The notes under the pieces are model-generated. The model did no database searches. It was not told where the DNA came from and saw only the letters and a program-made list of their open reading frames with translations. From Tabrizicola sp. TH137 (GTDB taxonomy: Bacteria > Pseudomonadota > Alphaproteobacteria > Rhodobacterales > Rhodobacteraceae), in contig NZ_PKRQ01000001.1 of assembly GCF_002855575.1 (NCBI RefSeq), positions 620,001 to 684,000 of the forward strand: a stretch of 64,000 nucleotides of DNA, read 5' to 3'. A program made the position numbers and the translations under genes. Positions 1 through 7,716 of this stretch are shown here, piece after piece; position 1 is the first letter of the stretch, and the number at the start of each line of letters is the position of its first letter.

Positions 1-1004
1 TCATCGCCATGCACCCCTTCGCCGACATGGCCCGCTTCTGCCGCACCGGCGGCGAGGCGAATGCCGTCGCCGTCCGCATCGCCCGCGCCGCCTCGGGCCG
101 CGACAAGGTGGCATTCTGCGGCTATCACGGCTGGCATGACTGGTATCTCGCCGCCAATCTCGCGCAGGGCGAGATGCTGGCGGGCCACCTCCTGCCCGGC
201 CTCGAACCGAATGGCGTGCCGAAGGATCTGGCCGGCTCCGTCCGCCCCTTCCCCTATAACGACATCGCCGCCTTCGACGAAGCCGTCTCCGACCCCGAGG
301 TCGGCGTGATCTTCATGGAAGTTTCCCGCAACGCGGGCCCCGCGCCCGGCTATCTCGAACACATCCGCGAGACGGCCACCCGCAAGGGCATCGTCCTGAT
401 CTTCGACGAATGCACCAGCGGCTTCCGCGAAACCTTCGGCGGGCTCTACCTGAAACACGGCGTGGAACCCGACATGGCCGTTTTCGGCAAGACGATCGGC
501 AATGGCTATGCGATCACCGCGATCCTCGGCCGCCGCGCCGTGATGGAGGCGGCGCAGACCACCTTCATCTCCTCCACCTTCTGGACCGAACGCATCGGCC
601 CCGCCGCCGCCCTGGCCACGCTCGAGGTGATGGAACGCGAAAGGTCATGGGAGCGCATCACCGCAACCGGCACCGCGATCCGCGCCCGCTGGACCCAACT
701 CGCCGCCGAGGTGGGCATCACGCTGGATCACTGGGGCCTGCCCGCCCTCTGCGGCTTCACCATCCGTAGCCCCCATGCCCAGGTCTACAAGACCCTGATC
801 ACGCAGGAGATGCTCCGAAAAGGCTGGCTCGCCGGGAATTCGGTCTATGCCTCCCTCGCCCATGACGAGGCCACGGTGAACCGCTACTTCGCCGATCTCG
901 CTGGGGTCTGGCAGACCATCGCCCGCTGCGAATCCGAAGGGACCGATCCCGCCACCCTGCTGGAAGGCCCGGTCGCCCATAGCGGCTTCCGCCGCCTGAA
1001 CTGA
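1..1004 (+). CDS. Class III PLP aminotransferase (GSA-aminomutase-like), 5' partial
   Basis: PLP-dependent class III aminotransferase related to glutamate-1-semialdehyde aminomutase. The reading frame is open to the left edge, so the N-terminus (roughly the first 100 residues of a ~430-residue family) lies outside the window. Counting from the ATG at 9, the visible part has the GGEAN segment (residues 14-18), the FDECTSGFR cofactor-binding segment and the Schiff-base lysine at about residue 161 in FGKTIGNGYA. Its stop is 5 bases before a PseG-like gene. Such aminotransferases recur in nonulosonic-acid loci, so a role in making an amino sugar for that pathway is inferred rather than haem synthesis; the real substrate is unknown. 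Confidence 0.85.
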   Translation, partial: IAMHPFADMARFCRTGGEANAVAVRIARAASGRDKVAFCGYHGWHDWYLAANLAQGEMLAGHLLPGLEPNGVPKDLAGSVRPFPYNDIAAFDEAVSDPEVGVIFMEVSRNAGPAPGYLEHIRETATRKGIVLIFDECTSGFRETFGGLYLKHGVEPDMAVFGKTIGNGYAITAILGRRAVMEAAQTTFISSTFWTERIGPAAALATLEVMERERSWERITATGTAIRARWTQLAAEVGITLDHWGLPALCGFTIRSPHAQVYKTLITQEMLRKGWLAGNSVYASLAHDEATVNRYFADLAGVWQTIARCESEGTDPATLLEGPVAHSGFRRLN

Positions 1005-1009
1005 CCGCG

Positions 1010-2089
1010 ATGCGCGCGGCCTTCCGCGCCGATGGCGCCGCCTACATGGGCGGGGGGCACATCATGCGCTGCCTGGCGCTGGCCAATGCACTGTCGGCGC
1101 GGGGCGCATCCTGCCATTTAATCGCCCGTCATCTGACCGATGCGCTGGCGGGCCGCATTCGCAGCGCAGGGCATGACTTGACACTGCTCCCCCCACGACC
1201 CCATTCTGTGGAAACCGGCCCGCTGGCCCCGGCACATGCCGATTGGCTCGGCACCTTCTGGGCTGACGACGCGGCTGACAGCGCCGCCGCTCTCGGCCCC
1301 GGCTGCGACTGGCTGATCGTCGATCACTATGCCCTCGATGCCCGCTGGCACGCCGCGCTTCGCCCGAAAGCCCGGCGTATCCTCGTCATCGACGATCTCG
1401 CCGACCGCCCCCTCGCATGCGACGCGCTGCTTGATCCGAACTATCGACGCCCCGGCGAGGATCCCTTCGCAGAACGCGTTCCCCCGGAATGCCACCGCTT
1501 CTCCAGCCCCCAGATGGCGCTTCTCGATCCGGCCTTCGCCGCCGCCCATGCCCGCGCCCGCGTGAGGACCAGCGCCCGCCACGCCTTCCTCTATCTCGGC
1601 ACCGCGACAGCCGACCACCATCTTCCCGTCCTCGACGCGCTGGCCGCAACCGACCTCACCGCCGACCTCGTCAGCAGCGCAACCGTCATCACCGACAGCC
1701 GCCTGACCACCCATCCCGCCATCCGCTCCGGTCGCATCCGGTTGCACGGCCCCCAACCCTCCCTCCTCCCCTTCATGGAACGCGCCGACCTTGCCATCGG
1801 GCCCATTGGCTCCAGCACATGGGAAAGGTTCGCTATGGCCCTTCCCACCCTCGCCGTAACCATAGCGACCAATCAGGAGCGGATCGCCCACGACCTTGCC
1901 ACCGACCGTCTGACCCTACTCCTCGGTAGGCTGGACAGCGTCACCGCCGCCACCGCCAGCGCCGCACTGACCGCCCTGATGTCCCCCGACATGCTGGTCG
2001 ACATGTCCCGGCGCACCCACGCCCTCTGCGACGGTCGCGGCGCAGCCCGGCTTGCCGATGCTCTTGTTGCAGGCACCCCCACCGATTAA
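1010..2089 (+). CDS. pseG: PseG-like UDP-sugar hydrolase (nonulosonate pathway)
   Basis: 359 residues. It begins with FRADG..MGGGHIMRCLALA, the N-terminal glycine-rich/histidine motif of PseG, the GT-B-fold hydrolase that removes UDP from UDP-2,4-diacetamido-2,4,6-trideoxy-L-altrose. The C-terminal half has a nucleotide-binding GPIGSSTWERFA segment typical of PseG/SpsG proteins. It starts 5 bases after the aminotransferase stop and is followed within about 700-2700 bases by metallophosphoesterase, ATP-grasp and PseI-like genes. Pseudaminic acid is the most likely product of the pathway, but a legionaminic-type or other variant nonulosonate cannot be excluded from this gene alone. Confidence 0.8.
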   Translation: MRAAFRADGAAYMGGGHIMRCLALANALSARGASCHLIARHLTDALAGRIRSAGHDLTLLPPRPHSVETGPLAPAHADWLGTFWADDAADSAAALGPGCDWLIVDHYALDARWHAALRPKARRILVIDDLADRPLACDALLDPNYRRPGEDPFAERVPPECHRFSSPQMALLDPAFAAAHARARVRTSARHAFLYLGTATADHHLPVLDALAATDLTADLVSSATVITDSRLTTHPAIRSGRIRLHGPQPSLLPFMERADLAIGPIGSSTWERFAMALPTLAVTIATNQERIAHDLATDRLTLLLGRLDSVTAATASAALTALMSPDMLVDMSRRTHALCDGRGAARLADALVAGTPTD

Positions 2090-2132
2090 CGTCCACGCCG
2101 ACGGGACACCGCTAGGCGAAGGAATAAACGCG

Positions 2133-3038
2133 ATGAGCTGGAGCAATGCGGAATTTGCCGGTCTCGTTCCAGAAAGCTTGGAACGCACCGAAGACGGCTA
2201 TTGGCGCATCCGCACTCCGCCCTCGCCAGCAGAACTGTCCGAGTACTACGCCCGGCGCTACTACCAAGAGGCACGCGGCAGCTATGAACACAGCTACGGT
2301 GCCGACGAGTTGCGACATATCCGGGGCAAGATCGCGCTGCGCTGGTCGCTGGCAACAGATGGCCAAGCCGGGTCCGGCCACCTGCTGGACGTCGGCTGCG
2401 GAGAAGGCTTCGTCCTTGCACATGGGGCAGAGGCGGGTTGGTCGGTGCGCGGCATTGATTTCAGCGATGCTGGTCTCCGAGGCCAGAATCCGCAGCTCTT
2501 GCACAGTCTCGTCACCGGAGATCTCTTCGCTTGCCTTGACAGGGAAATTGCGCAGGGCACGGGATATGACGTGGTCTGGTTGCAGAATGTCCTCGAACAC
2601 GTGATTGACCCCGTCGCCCTTCTGCGGCAGCTCAGGGCGCTTACACGGCCGGGCGGCCGCCTCGTCTTAACCGTTCCCAACGATTTCTCGCGCCTTCAGC
2701 ACATCGCCCTTACCTCGGGGCGTATCGACCGCAGCTTCTGGATCGCCCCGCCCGATCATCTCAGCTATTTCTCTGCCGACAGCCTTCGGCGCGTCACCGC
2801 TCGCACCGGGTGGACCTGCCGCAACTTGCTGGCGGATTTCCCGGTCGACTGGTTCCTTTTCAACGCACAGGCGAACTACATAGCTGACCCGACGAAGGGA
2901 AAACCCGCTCATCACGCCCGCATCGCGCTCGAAAACATGATCCTCGACGAAGACCGCACAAAGGTCGTGACCTTCTTCGAAAGCCTTGCCGCATTGGGCA
3001 TGGGGCGCGATTTGACCGTTATCCTCGAACCATCGTGA
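2133..3038 (+). CDS. Class I SAM-dependent methyltransferase
   Basis: 301 residues from ATG 2133, chosen because GCGAAGGAA lies just upstream; an in-frame ATG at 2052 would overlap pseG and lacks such a site. The SAM-binding motif LLDVGCGEGF lies near residue 90, followed by an acidic residue at the end of the next strand (RGIDFSD) and the QNVLEHV and LTRPGGRLVLTVPN segments of the Methyltransf_23/11 group. The C-terminal third has the DHLSYFS element common in sugar or glycan methyltransferases. It sits inside the pse-type operon, so methylation of a glycan or sugar intermediate is a reasonable inference; the acceptor is unknown. Confidence 0.8.
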   Translation: MSWSNAEFAGLVPESLERTEDGYWRIRTPPSPAELSEYYARRYYQEARGSYEHSYGADELRHIRGKIALRWSLATDGQAGSGHLLDVGCGEGFVLAHGAEAGWSVRGIDFSDAGLRGQNPQLLHSLVTGDLFACLDREIAQGTGYDVVWLQNVLEHVIDPVALLRQLRALTRPGGRLVLTVPNDFSRLQHIALTSGRIDRSFWIAPPDHLSYFSADSLRRVTARTGWTCRNLLADFPVDWFLFNAQANYIADPTKGKPAHHARIALENMILDEDRTKVVTFFESLAALGMGRDLTVILEPS

Positions 3039-3048
3039 CCAATAAAGG

Positions 3049-3756
3049 ATGAAGGTTCTCGTCCTTTCGGACATCCACGGGAATGCCACGGCCCTTGAAG
3101 CGGTTTTGTCTGCCGCTGCCTGCGCCGGGGCCGAACGGATCGTGAATGCAGGTGATCTGATCGGCTACTACTCCCAGCCCGCCCGCGTCCTGTCATTGCT
3201 CGCGGACTGGCCGATGGATTGCGTGCGCGGCAACCACGAAGACATGCTCCGCCGGGCCCGCCATGACCGCGCGTTTCTTGATGCCTGCACCGCGCGCTAT
3301 GGTCATGGTCTTGCGCATGCGCTGTCAGACCTCCACTCCGACCAGATCGACTGGCTCTGTGACCTGCCAAGAACCCTGCGCCTTGATCTTGGCGGCGTTC
3401 ACATGCGCCTTGCCCATGGCCTTCCTCATGACACCGACGCCTATCTCTACCCAGATGCCGACGAAGACCGGCTCATCTTGACCGAAGCCTCCTGCGCCGC
3501 AGACGAGATGCTTCTGATCCTTGGGCACACGCACTACCAGCATCTCTGGAACCGGCCAACGCGGCGGATCCTTAACCCGGGATCGGTCGGTCAGCCGCGT
3601 GATCGGAAGCCCGGAGCGGCTTGGGCGCTTCTCGATACGGAAAGCGGGATGATTGACTTGCGCCGAGAAGCCTACGATAGCCTCCCAGTTGCCGAAGAGG
3701 CACGCCGGCTTGATCCCGCTCTACCTTACCTCTGGACGGTTCTGGAACGTCGATGA
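3049..3756 (+). CDS. Calcineurin-like metallophosphoesterase (YfcE/MJ0936 type)
   Basis: 235 residues with the full metal-binding set: SDIHGN at residues 7-12, NAGDLIGY, VRGNHED, and C-terminal GHTHY followed by NPGSVGQPRD. The compact layout matches the small YfcE/MJ0936-like phosphodiesterases and phosphatases. The start codon directly follows AATAAAGG, so translation may depend partly on the upstream gene. The stop overlaps the ATP-grasp start by 4 bases. In this operon it could dephosphorylate a sugar-phosphate intermediate, such as the 9-phosphate stage seen in some nonulosonate pathways, but PseI normally yields free acid and this role is speculative. Confidence 0.85.
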   Translation: MKVLVLSDIHGNATALEAVLSAAACAGAERIVNAGDLIGYYSQPARVLSLLADWPMDCVRGNHEDMLRRARHDRAFLDACTARYGHGLAHALSDLHSDQIDWLCDLPRTLRLDLGGVHMRLAHGLPHDTDAYLYPDADEDRLILTEASCAADEMLLILGHTHYQHLWNRPTRRILNPGSVGQPRDRKPGAAWALLDTESGMIDLRREAYDSLPVAEEARRLDPALPYLWTVLERR

Positions 3757-4712
3757 CAACTGTTTTCATCACAGCCATCGGCGGCGATGTCGCCCAAGGC
3801 GTGGCCCGCGTGATCCGCGAGGCGCGGCCAGACTGGCGCATCGTCGGTTCTGACATCGGCGATCGACACGCCGGGGGCCATTTCGTCGACCGCCTGCTAC
3901 TCGCCCCCGCAGCCAACGATCCGGCTTATCCCAACTGGCTCGCCGACCGTTTGGCTGAAGAGCGAGCCGAGTTCTGCATCCCTATGAATGAGGCCGAGAT
4001 TGCTCGTCTCGTGACCCTTCCATCAACCCTTCCCTCCAGTACCCGGCTTGTCACTGCCGGGGCCGCTGCGGTGACCGTCGCGGGCGACAAGGTGGAGACT
4101 GCCCGCTTTCTGTCTCACATCGGCCTTCCGGCCCCATGGGTGGCCGAAGGCATCGAAGATATCCCGACAGACGGGCTGCCATGCATCTGCAAGCCGCGCT
4201 CTGGGGCAGGCTCGCGGTCCGTTTATGTCTGCACGACTTTGGACGAGGCGCGCTTTCTCGCACAGCGCCATCCCGGCGCGATGTTTCAGGAACTCCTCTT
4301 GCCCGACGACGCCGAGGTGACGGTGGCAGTCTTCCGCGACGCCAAAGGTCGCACGGCGCTGCTGCAAATGCAGCGGCGGCTTTTCGGCGGGGCCACCGGC
4401 TGGGCCGAGGTGATCGACGACCCAGCGGTGACCAAACAATGTCACAGTATCGCCGAAGCCCTCGGCCTGCGCGGCGCGCTCAACGTGCAGTTGCGCCGAA
4501 CTGCGCATGGCCCCCGCGTCTTCGAAATCAACGCCCGCTTCTCCTCCACTGCGCTAATGCGGCACCGTCTTGGTTTTTCCGACGTAATCTGGACGCTGGA
4601 TGATCTCGACGGCCTCCCAGTAGTGGTGACCGCACCCGCACCGGGTCAGCGCATCGCGCGCATTCAGGACGCCGTGATCCTTCCCCCGGCCCTTTTCGAA
4701 AGCACGACATGA
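3753..4712 (+). CDS. ATP-grasp domain enzyme
   Basis: 319 residues. The N-terminal pre-ATP-grasp fold opens with VFITAIGGDVAQGVARVI. A central ATP-grasp region has CICKPRSGAGSRSVY (glycine-rich loop with ATP-contacting lysine), FQELL, and a C-terminal FEINARFSS metal-binding element (E and N). It resembles carbamoyl-phosphate-synthase-like ligases found in capsule, flagellin-glycan and nonulosonate clusters. It overlaps both neighbours by 4 bases (ATGA), indicating translational coupling with the metallophosphoesterase and PseI-like genes. A ligase that adds an amino-acid or acyl group to the sugar is inferred; the substrates are unknown. Confidence 0.8.
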   Translation: MTTVFITAIGGDVAQGVARVIREARPDWRIVGSDIGDRHAGGHFVDRLLLAPAANDPAYPNWLADRLAEERAEFCIPMNEAEIARLVTLPSTLPSSTRLVTAGAAAVTVAGDKVETARFLSHIGLPAPWVAEGIEDIPTDGLPCICKPRSGAGSRSVYVCTTLDEARFLAQRHPGAMFQELLLPDDAEVTVAVFRDAKGRTALLQMQRRLFGGATGWAEVIDDPAVTKQCHSIAEALGLRGALNVQLRRTAHGPRVFEINARFSSTALMRHRLGFSDVIWTLDDLDGLPVVVTAPAPGQRIARIQDAVILPPALFESTT

Positions 4713-5758
4713 CCATCACCATCGGCCCCCATTCCATCGGCCCCGGACACCGCCCCTTCATCATCGCCGAGATGTCGGGAAACCATAACCAGTCGCTCGA
4801 CCGTGCGCTGGCCATTGTCGATGCCGCCGCCGCCGCAGGGGCGCAGGCGCTGAAGCTGCAAACCTATACCGCCGACACGATCACCCTCGACGTGCGCGGC
4901 GGCGCGTTCGACATTTCCGATGCGGGCAGCCTCTGGAAGGGCCGCAACCTGCATGATCTCTACCGCGAAGCCTCCACCCCCTGGGACTGGCACGCCCCGA
5001 TCATGGACCGCGCCCGCAGCCACGGCATGGCCTGCTTCAGTTCGCCCTTCGACGAGACGGCCGTCGATTTCCTCGAATCCCTCGACGTGCCCGCCTACAA
5101 GATCGCCTCCTTCGAAAACATCCACCTTCCCCTGATCCGCAAGGCCGCCGCCACCGGCAAGCCGCTCATCATGTCCACCGGCATGGCCAGCCTCGCCGAA
5201 CTGGACGAAGCCGTCACCGCCGCCCGTCAGGCCGGGTGCCGCGACCTGATCCTGCTGAAGTGCACCTCCACCTATCCGGCGACCCCGGCCAATACCAACA
5301 TCGCCACCATCCCCAACATGCGCGATGTCTTCGGCTGCCAAATCGGCCTGTCGGATCATACGATGGGCGTGGGCGTGGCCGTCGCCGCCGTGGCACTGGG
5401 GGCGACGGTGGTGGAGAAACACTTCACCCTTTCCCGCGCCGATGGTGGCGTGGACAGCACCTTCTCGCTCGAACCTGCCGAACTGGCGGCGCTGGTCACG
5501 GAAACCGAACGCGCCTGGCAGTCGCTCGGCCAGATCACCTACGGCCCGACCGAGGCCGAGAAGAAATCGCTGGTCTTCCGCCGCTCCATCTACGTGGCCG
5601 AAGACATGAAGGCGGGCGACATCTTCGACAGCCGCAACCTCCGCATTGTGCGGCCGGGATTGGGCCTGCCGCCGAAACTGATCGACAGCCTCCTCGGCAA
5701 GCGCATCACCCGCGACGCCCCCAAGGGCACGCCGCTGGCCTGGGACCTGATCGGATGA
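4709..5758 (+). CDS. pseI: PseI/NeuB-family nonulosonate synthase
   Basis: 349 residues. The NeuB-type TIM barrel (about 1-275) carries FIIAEMSGNHNQ, QALKLQTY, YKIASFE, STGMAS, LKCTSTYP, GLSDHT and VEKHFTL, and is followed by a C-terminal SAF domain (about 285-345). The segment LWKGRNLHDLYREASTPWDWH is the form seen in pseudaminic acid synthase rather than NeuB proper. The enzyme condenses phosphoenolpyruvate with a 6-deoxy-diacetamido hexose to make the 9-carbon acid. It overlaps the genes on both sides by 4 bases. With PseG upstream and a GNAT gene downstream, it anchors the call of a pseudaminic-acid-type pathway. Confidence 0.88.
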   Translation: MTITIGPHSIGPGHRPFIIAEMSGNHNQSLDRALAIVDAAAAAGAQALKLQTYTADTITLDVRGGAFDISDAGSLWKGRNLHDLYREASTPWDWHAPIMDRARSHGMACFSSPFDETAVDFLESLDVPAYKIASFENIHLPLIRKAAATGKPLIMSTGMASLAELDEAVTAARQAGCRDLILLKCTSTYPATPANTNIATIPNMRDVFGCQIGLSDHTMGVGVAVAAVALGATVVEKHFTLSRADGGVDSTFSLEPAELAALVTETERAWQSLGQITYGPTEAEKKSLVFRRSIYVAEDMKAGDIFDSRNLRIVRPGLGLPPKLIDSLLGKRITRDAPKGTPLAWDLIG

Positions 5759-6291
5759 CGGGCGGCCCCTGGGCGGATGTCCGCATCCGCTCCACCCGGT
5801 TCGACCTGCGCCCGATCACCGAAACCGATGTGACACCGCGCTATCTCGGCTGGTTCGCCAGCCGCGGCGCAAGCAACATCACCCAGCATCCCGCCTCGCT
5901 CGACGATCTGCGCACCTATGTCCGCGACAGGTCGGATCGCACCGACATCCTCTTCCTCGCCATCCGCAGCGCCGACACCGGCCAGCATATCGGCAACCTC
6001 AAGCTGGAACCGATCGACAGGGCACTCAGCGGGGCCATCCTCGGCATCTTCATCGGGGAAGAAGCCTGGCATGGCAAAGGTGTCGCCACGGAAACCATAG
6101 GCGCGACGGCGCAGTGGCTTCAGGCCGAACTCGGCCTCCGCCACCTCTGGCTGGGCGTGACGGAAGACAACCATGCCGCCCGCCGCGCCTATGAAAAATC
6201 GGGTTTCGTCCTTGCCCCCTGCCCCCTGATCCCTGCCCGCCCCGGCATCCTGACCATGGCGCTGGACCTTGTGCCGCAAAAGCGCGCATGA
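5755..6291 (+). CDS. GNAT acetyltransferase, possibly PseH-like
   Basis: 178 residues from ATG 5755, which overlaps the pseI stop by 4 bases; the open frame extends far upstream inside pseI but that part is a shadow. RimJ/RimL-type GNAT fold: L.PITETD, a central strand ILGIFIGE, the acetyl-CoA loop HGKGVATE, and the ending NHAARRAYEKSGF. PseH acetylates the C4 amine of UDP-4-amino-sugar in the pseudaminate pathway, and the position next to pseI fits. The alternative is N- or O-acylation of a different amino sugar. Members of this family are hard to separate by motif alone. Confidence 0.75.
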   Translation: MTGGPWADVRIRSTRFDLRPITETDVTPRYLGWFASRGASNITQHPASLDDLRTYVRDRSDRTDILFLAIRSADTGQHIGNLKLEPIDRALSGAILGIFIGEEAWHGKGVATETIGATAQWLQAELGLRHLWLGVTEDNHAARRAYEKSGFVLAPCPLIPARPGILTMALDLVPQKRA

Positions 6292-6378
6292 TCCTCTCCG
6301 GGGGTTGAATTTCCGCCACTCTGCGGGCATGGACCAAGCACGGGGCGCGTAGCCCGTGCAAGCCGGATCGGAGGAAGC

Positions 6379-7263
6379 GTGACCACGGACAAGATCGTCG
6401 AAGTCGGCTATGGCAAAGTGGCCCGCGTCCGCATCGGCAAGGGGCTGCCCCTCGCCTATATCGGCGGTCCCTGCGCCATCGAGTCGCGCGACCACACCTT
6501 CCGCATGGCCGAAGCCATCGGCGAAATCTGCCGCAAGCTCGACATGCCCTGGATCTTCAAGGCCTGCTACGACAAGGACTGCCGCTCCGCCGCCGACAGC
6601 TTCCACGGCGTCGGCCTGGAAGAAGGGCTTCGCATCCTCGCCGATGTGCGCGATGCCTTCGGCGTGCCCGTCGTGTCGGACTTCTCCGATCCCGCCTGGG
6701 GCCCCGCCACGGGCGAGGTCTGCGATCTGGTGCAGGTCCCCGCCTATCTCTGCCGCCAGACCTCGGTCCTGCGCGCGGCGGCCAAGACCGGGCGCCCCGT
6801 GCATCTGAAGAAGGGGCAGTTCATGTCCCCCTGGAACATGAAGAACTCCGTCCGCAAGCTGGAATCCTTCGGCTGCGTGGGGACGATCCTCGCCGACCGC
6901 GGCACCTTCTTCGGCTACAACATGCTGGTCAACGACATGACCTGCTTCCCGATCATGGCCCGCACCGGCTGCCCGGTCTGCTTCGACGCCACCCATTCGA
7001 TCCAGATGCCCACCTCCATGGGCAATGTCTCGGGCGGCCAGCGCGAATTCATCCCCGCCCTGGTCCGCGCCGCCGTGGCCTGCGGCATCCAGGCGCTGTT
7101 CATGGAAACCCATGACAACCCGCCCAAGGCCCTGTCCGACCCCAACACCGTTCTGGACCTGAAGCATCTGGAATTCGTCCTCGCCCAGGCCAAGCGCGTG
7201 CACGAAACCCGGCTCAGCCTCCTTCAGGAATTCGGAGAAGACAATGTCCACACCGGCCACTGA
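6379..7263 (+). CDS. kdsA: KdsA-family 3-deoxy-ulosonate phosphate synthase, divergent paralogue
   Basis: 294 residues with a GTG start at 6379, preceded by a strong GGAGGAA site. The family condenses phosphoenolpyruvate with arabinose 5-phosphate to Kdo-8-phosphate. All four ligands of the metal-dependent class are visible: C32 in GGPCAIES, H206 in DATHS, E243 in FMETH and D254 in KALSD, as in Aquifex KdsA. The hallmark KANRSS loop is instead KDCRSA (residues 66-71), and the conserved D-[VI]-H-E segment is DFSDP (101-105). These are substrate-contact regions, so the aldose acceptor may differ from arabinose 5-phosphate. It overlaps the CBS gene by 20 bases. Family assignment is firm; the exact reaction is not. 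Confidence 0.82.
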   Translation: MTTDKIVEVGYGKVARVRIGKGLPLAYIGGPCAIESRDHTFRMAEAIGEICRKLDMPWIFKACYDKDCRSAADSFHGVGLEEGLRILADVRDAFGVPVVSDFSDPAWGPATGEVCDLVQVPAYLCRQTSVLRAAAKTGRPVHLKKGQFMSPWNMKNSVRKLESFGCVGTILADRGTFFGYNMLVNDMTCFPIMARTGCPVCFDATHSIQMPTSMGNVSGGQREFIPALVRAAVACGIQALFMETHDNPPKALSDPNTVLDLKHLEFVLAQAKRVHETRLSLLQEFGEDNVHTGH

Positions 7264-7675
7264 GTCCCGCCGCGTCGCCGATGTCGCGCTCGGGCTCGAC
7301 CGCTTCCCCGTCCTGCGCCCGAACGACCTGCTCAAGACCGCGCTGGAGCAGATGACAGCCAAACGGCTCGGCATCGTCTGCATCACCGATGAGGCGGGCC
7401 AGCTTCAGGGCATCTTCACCGACGGCGATATCCGCCGCCATCTGCTGACCGTGCAACGCCCCTTCGCCGCCTTCTTCTCGGACGACATCATCGACCATGC
7501 CCAGCGCAAGCCGACGACCGTCTCGGGAGAAAGCTCCCTGCGCGAGGCGCTCGACATCATGGCCCGCCTCCAGATCTGGGACCTTCCCGTCGTCGATGGC
7601 AGCGGCCGCCTGATCGGCCTGCTCCACCTTCATCCTCTGGTCGAGGCGGTGCTTGCCGCCCCCGGCCGCGCCTGA
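7244..7675 (+). CDS. Stand-alone CBS-pair protein (KpsF/KdsD C-terminus-like)
   Basis: 143 residues forming two CBS motifs (about 20-75 and 85-140). The first ends in QGIFTDGDIRRHL, the second in IWDLPVVDGSGRLIGLLHLH, closely resembling the CBS tail of arabinose-5-phosphate isomerases (KdsD/KpsF). The SIS isomerase domain that normally precedes it is absent, and the start at 7244 inside the end of kdsA leaves no room for one. GGAG precedes the start. Likely a regulatory nucleotide- or sugar-phosphate-binding subunit for the neighbouring synthase or for a separate SIS protein; this role is inference. Confidence 0.8.
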   Translation: MSTPATESRRVADVALGLDRFPVLRPNDLLKTALEQMTAKRLGIVCITDEAGQLQGIFTDGDIRRHLLTVQRPFAAFFSDDIIDHAQRKPTTVSGESSLREALDIMARLQIWDLPVVDGSGRLIGLLHLHPLVEAVLAAPGRA

Positions 7676-7716
7676 CACCGCATTCAGACTGACATCGCAT
7701 TACAGGAGAGACAGAG

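Noticed and set aside
6338-6359. GCACGGG/CCCGTGC hairpin before kdsA as a riboswitch
   Set aside because: Only 7 bp with an 8-base loop and no aptamer-like conserved elements; could be a weak terminator or chance in GC-rich DNA.
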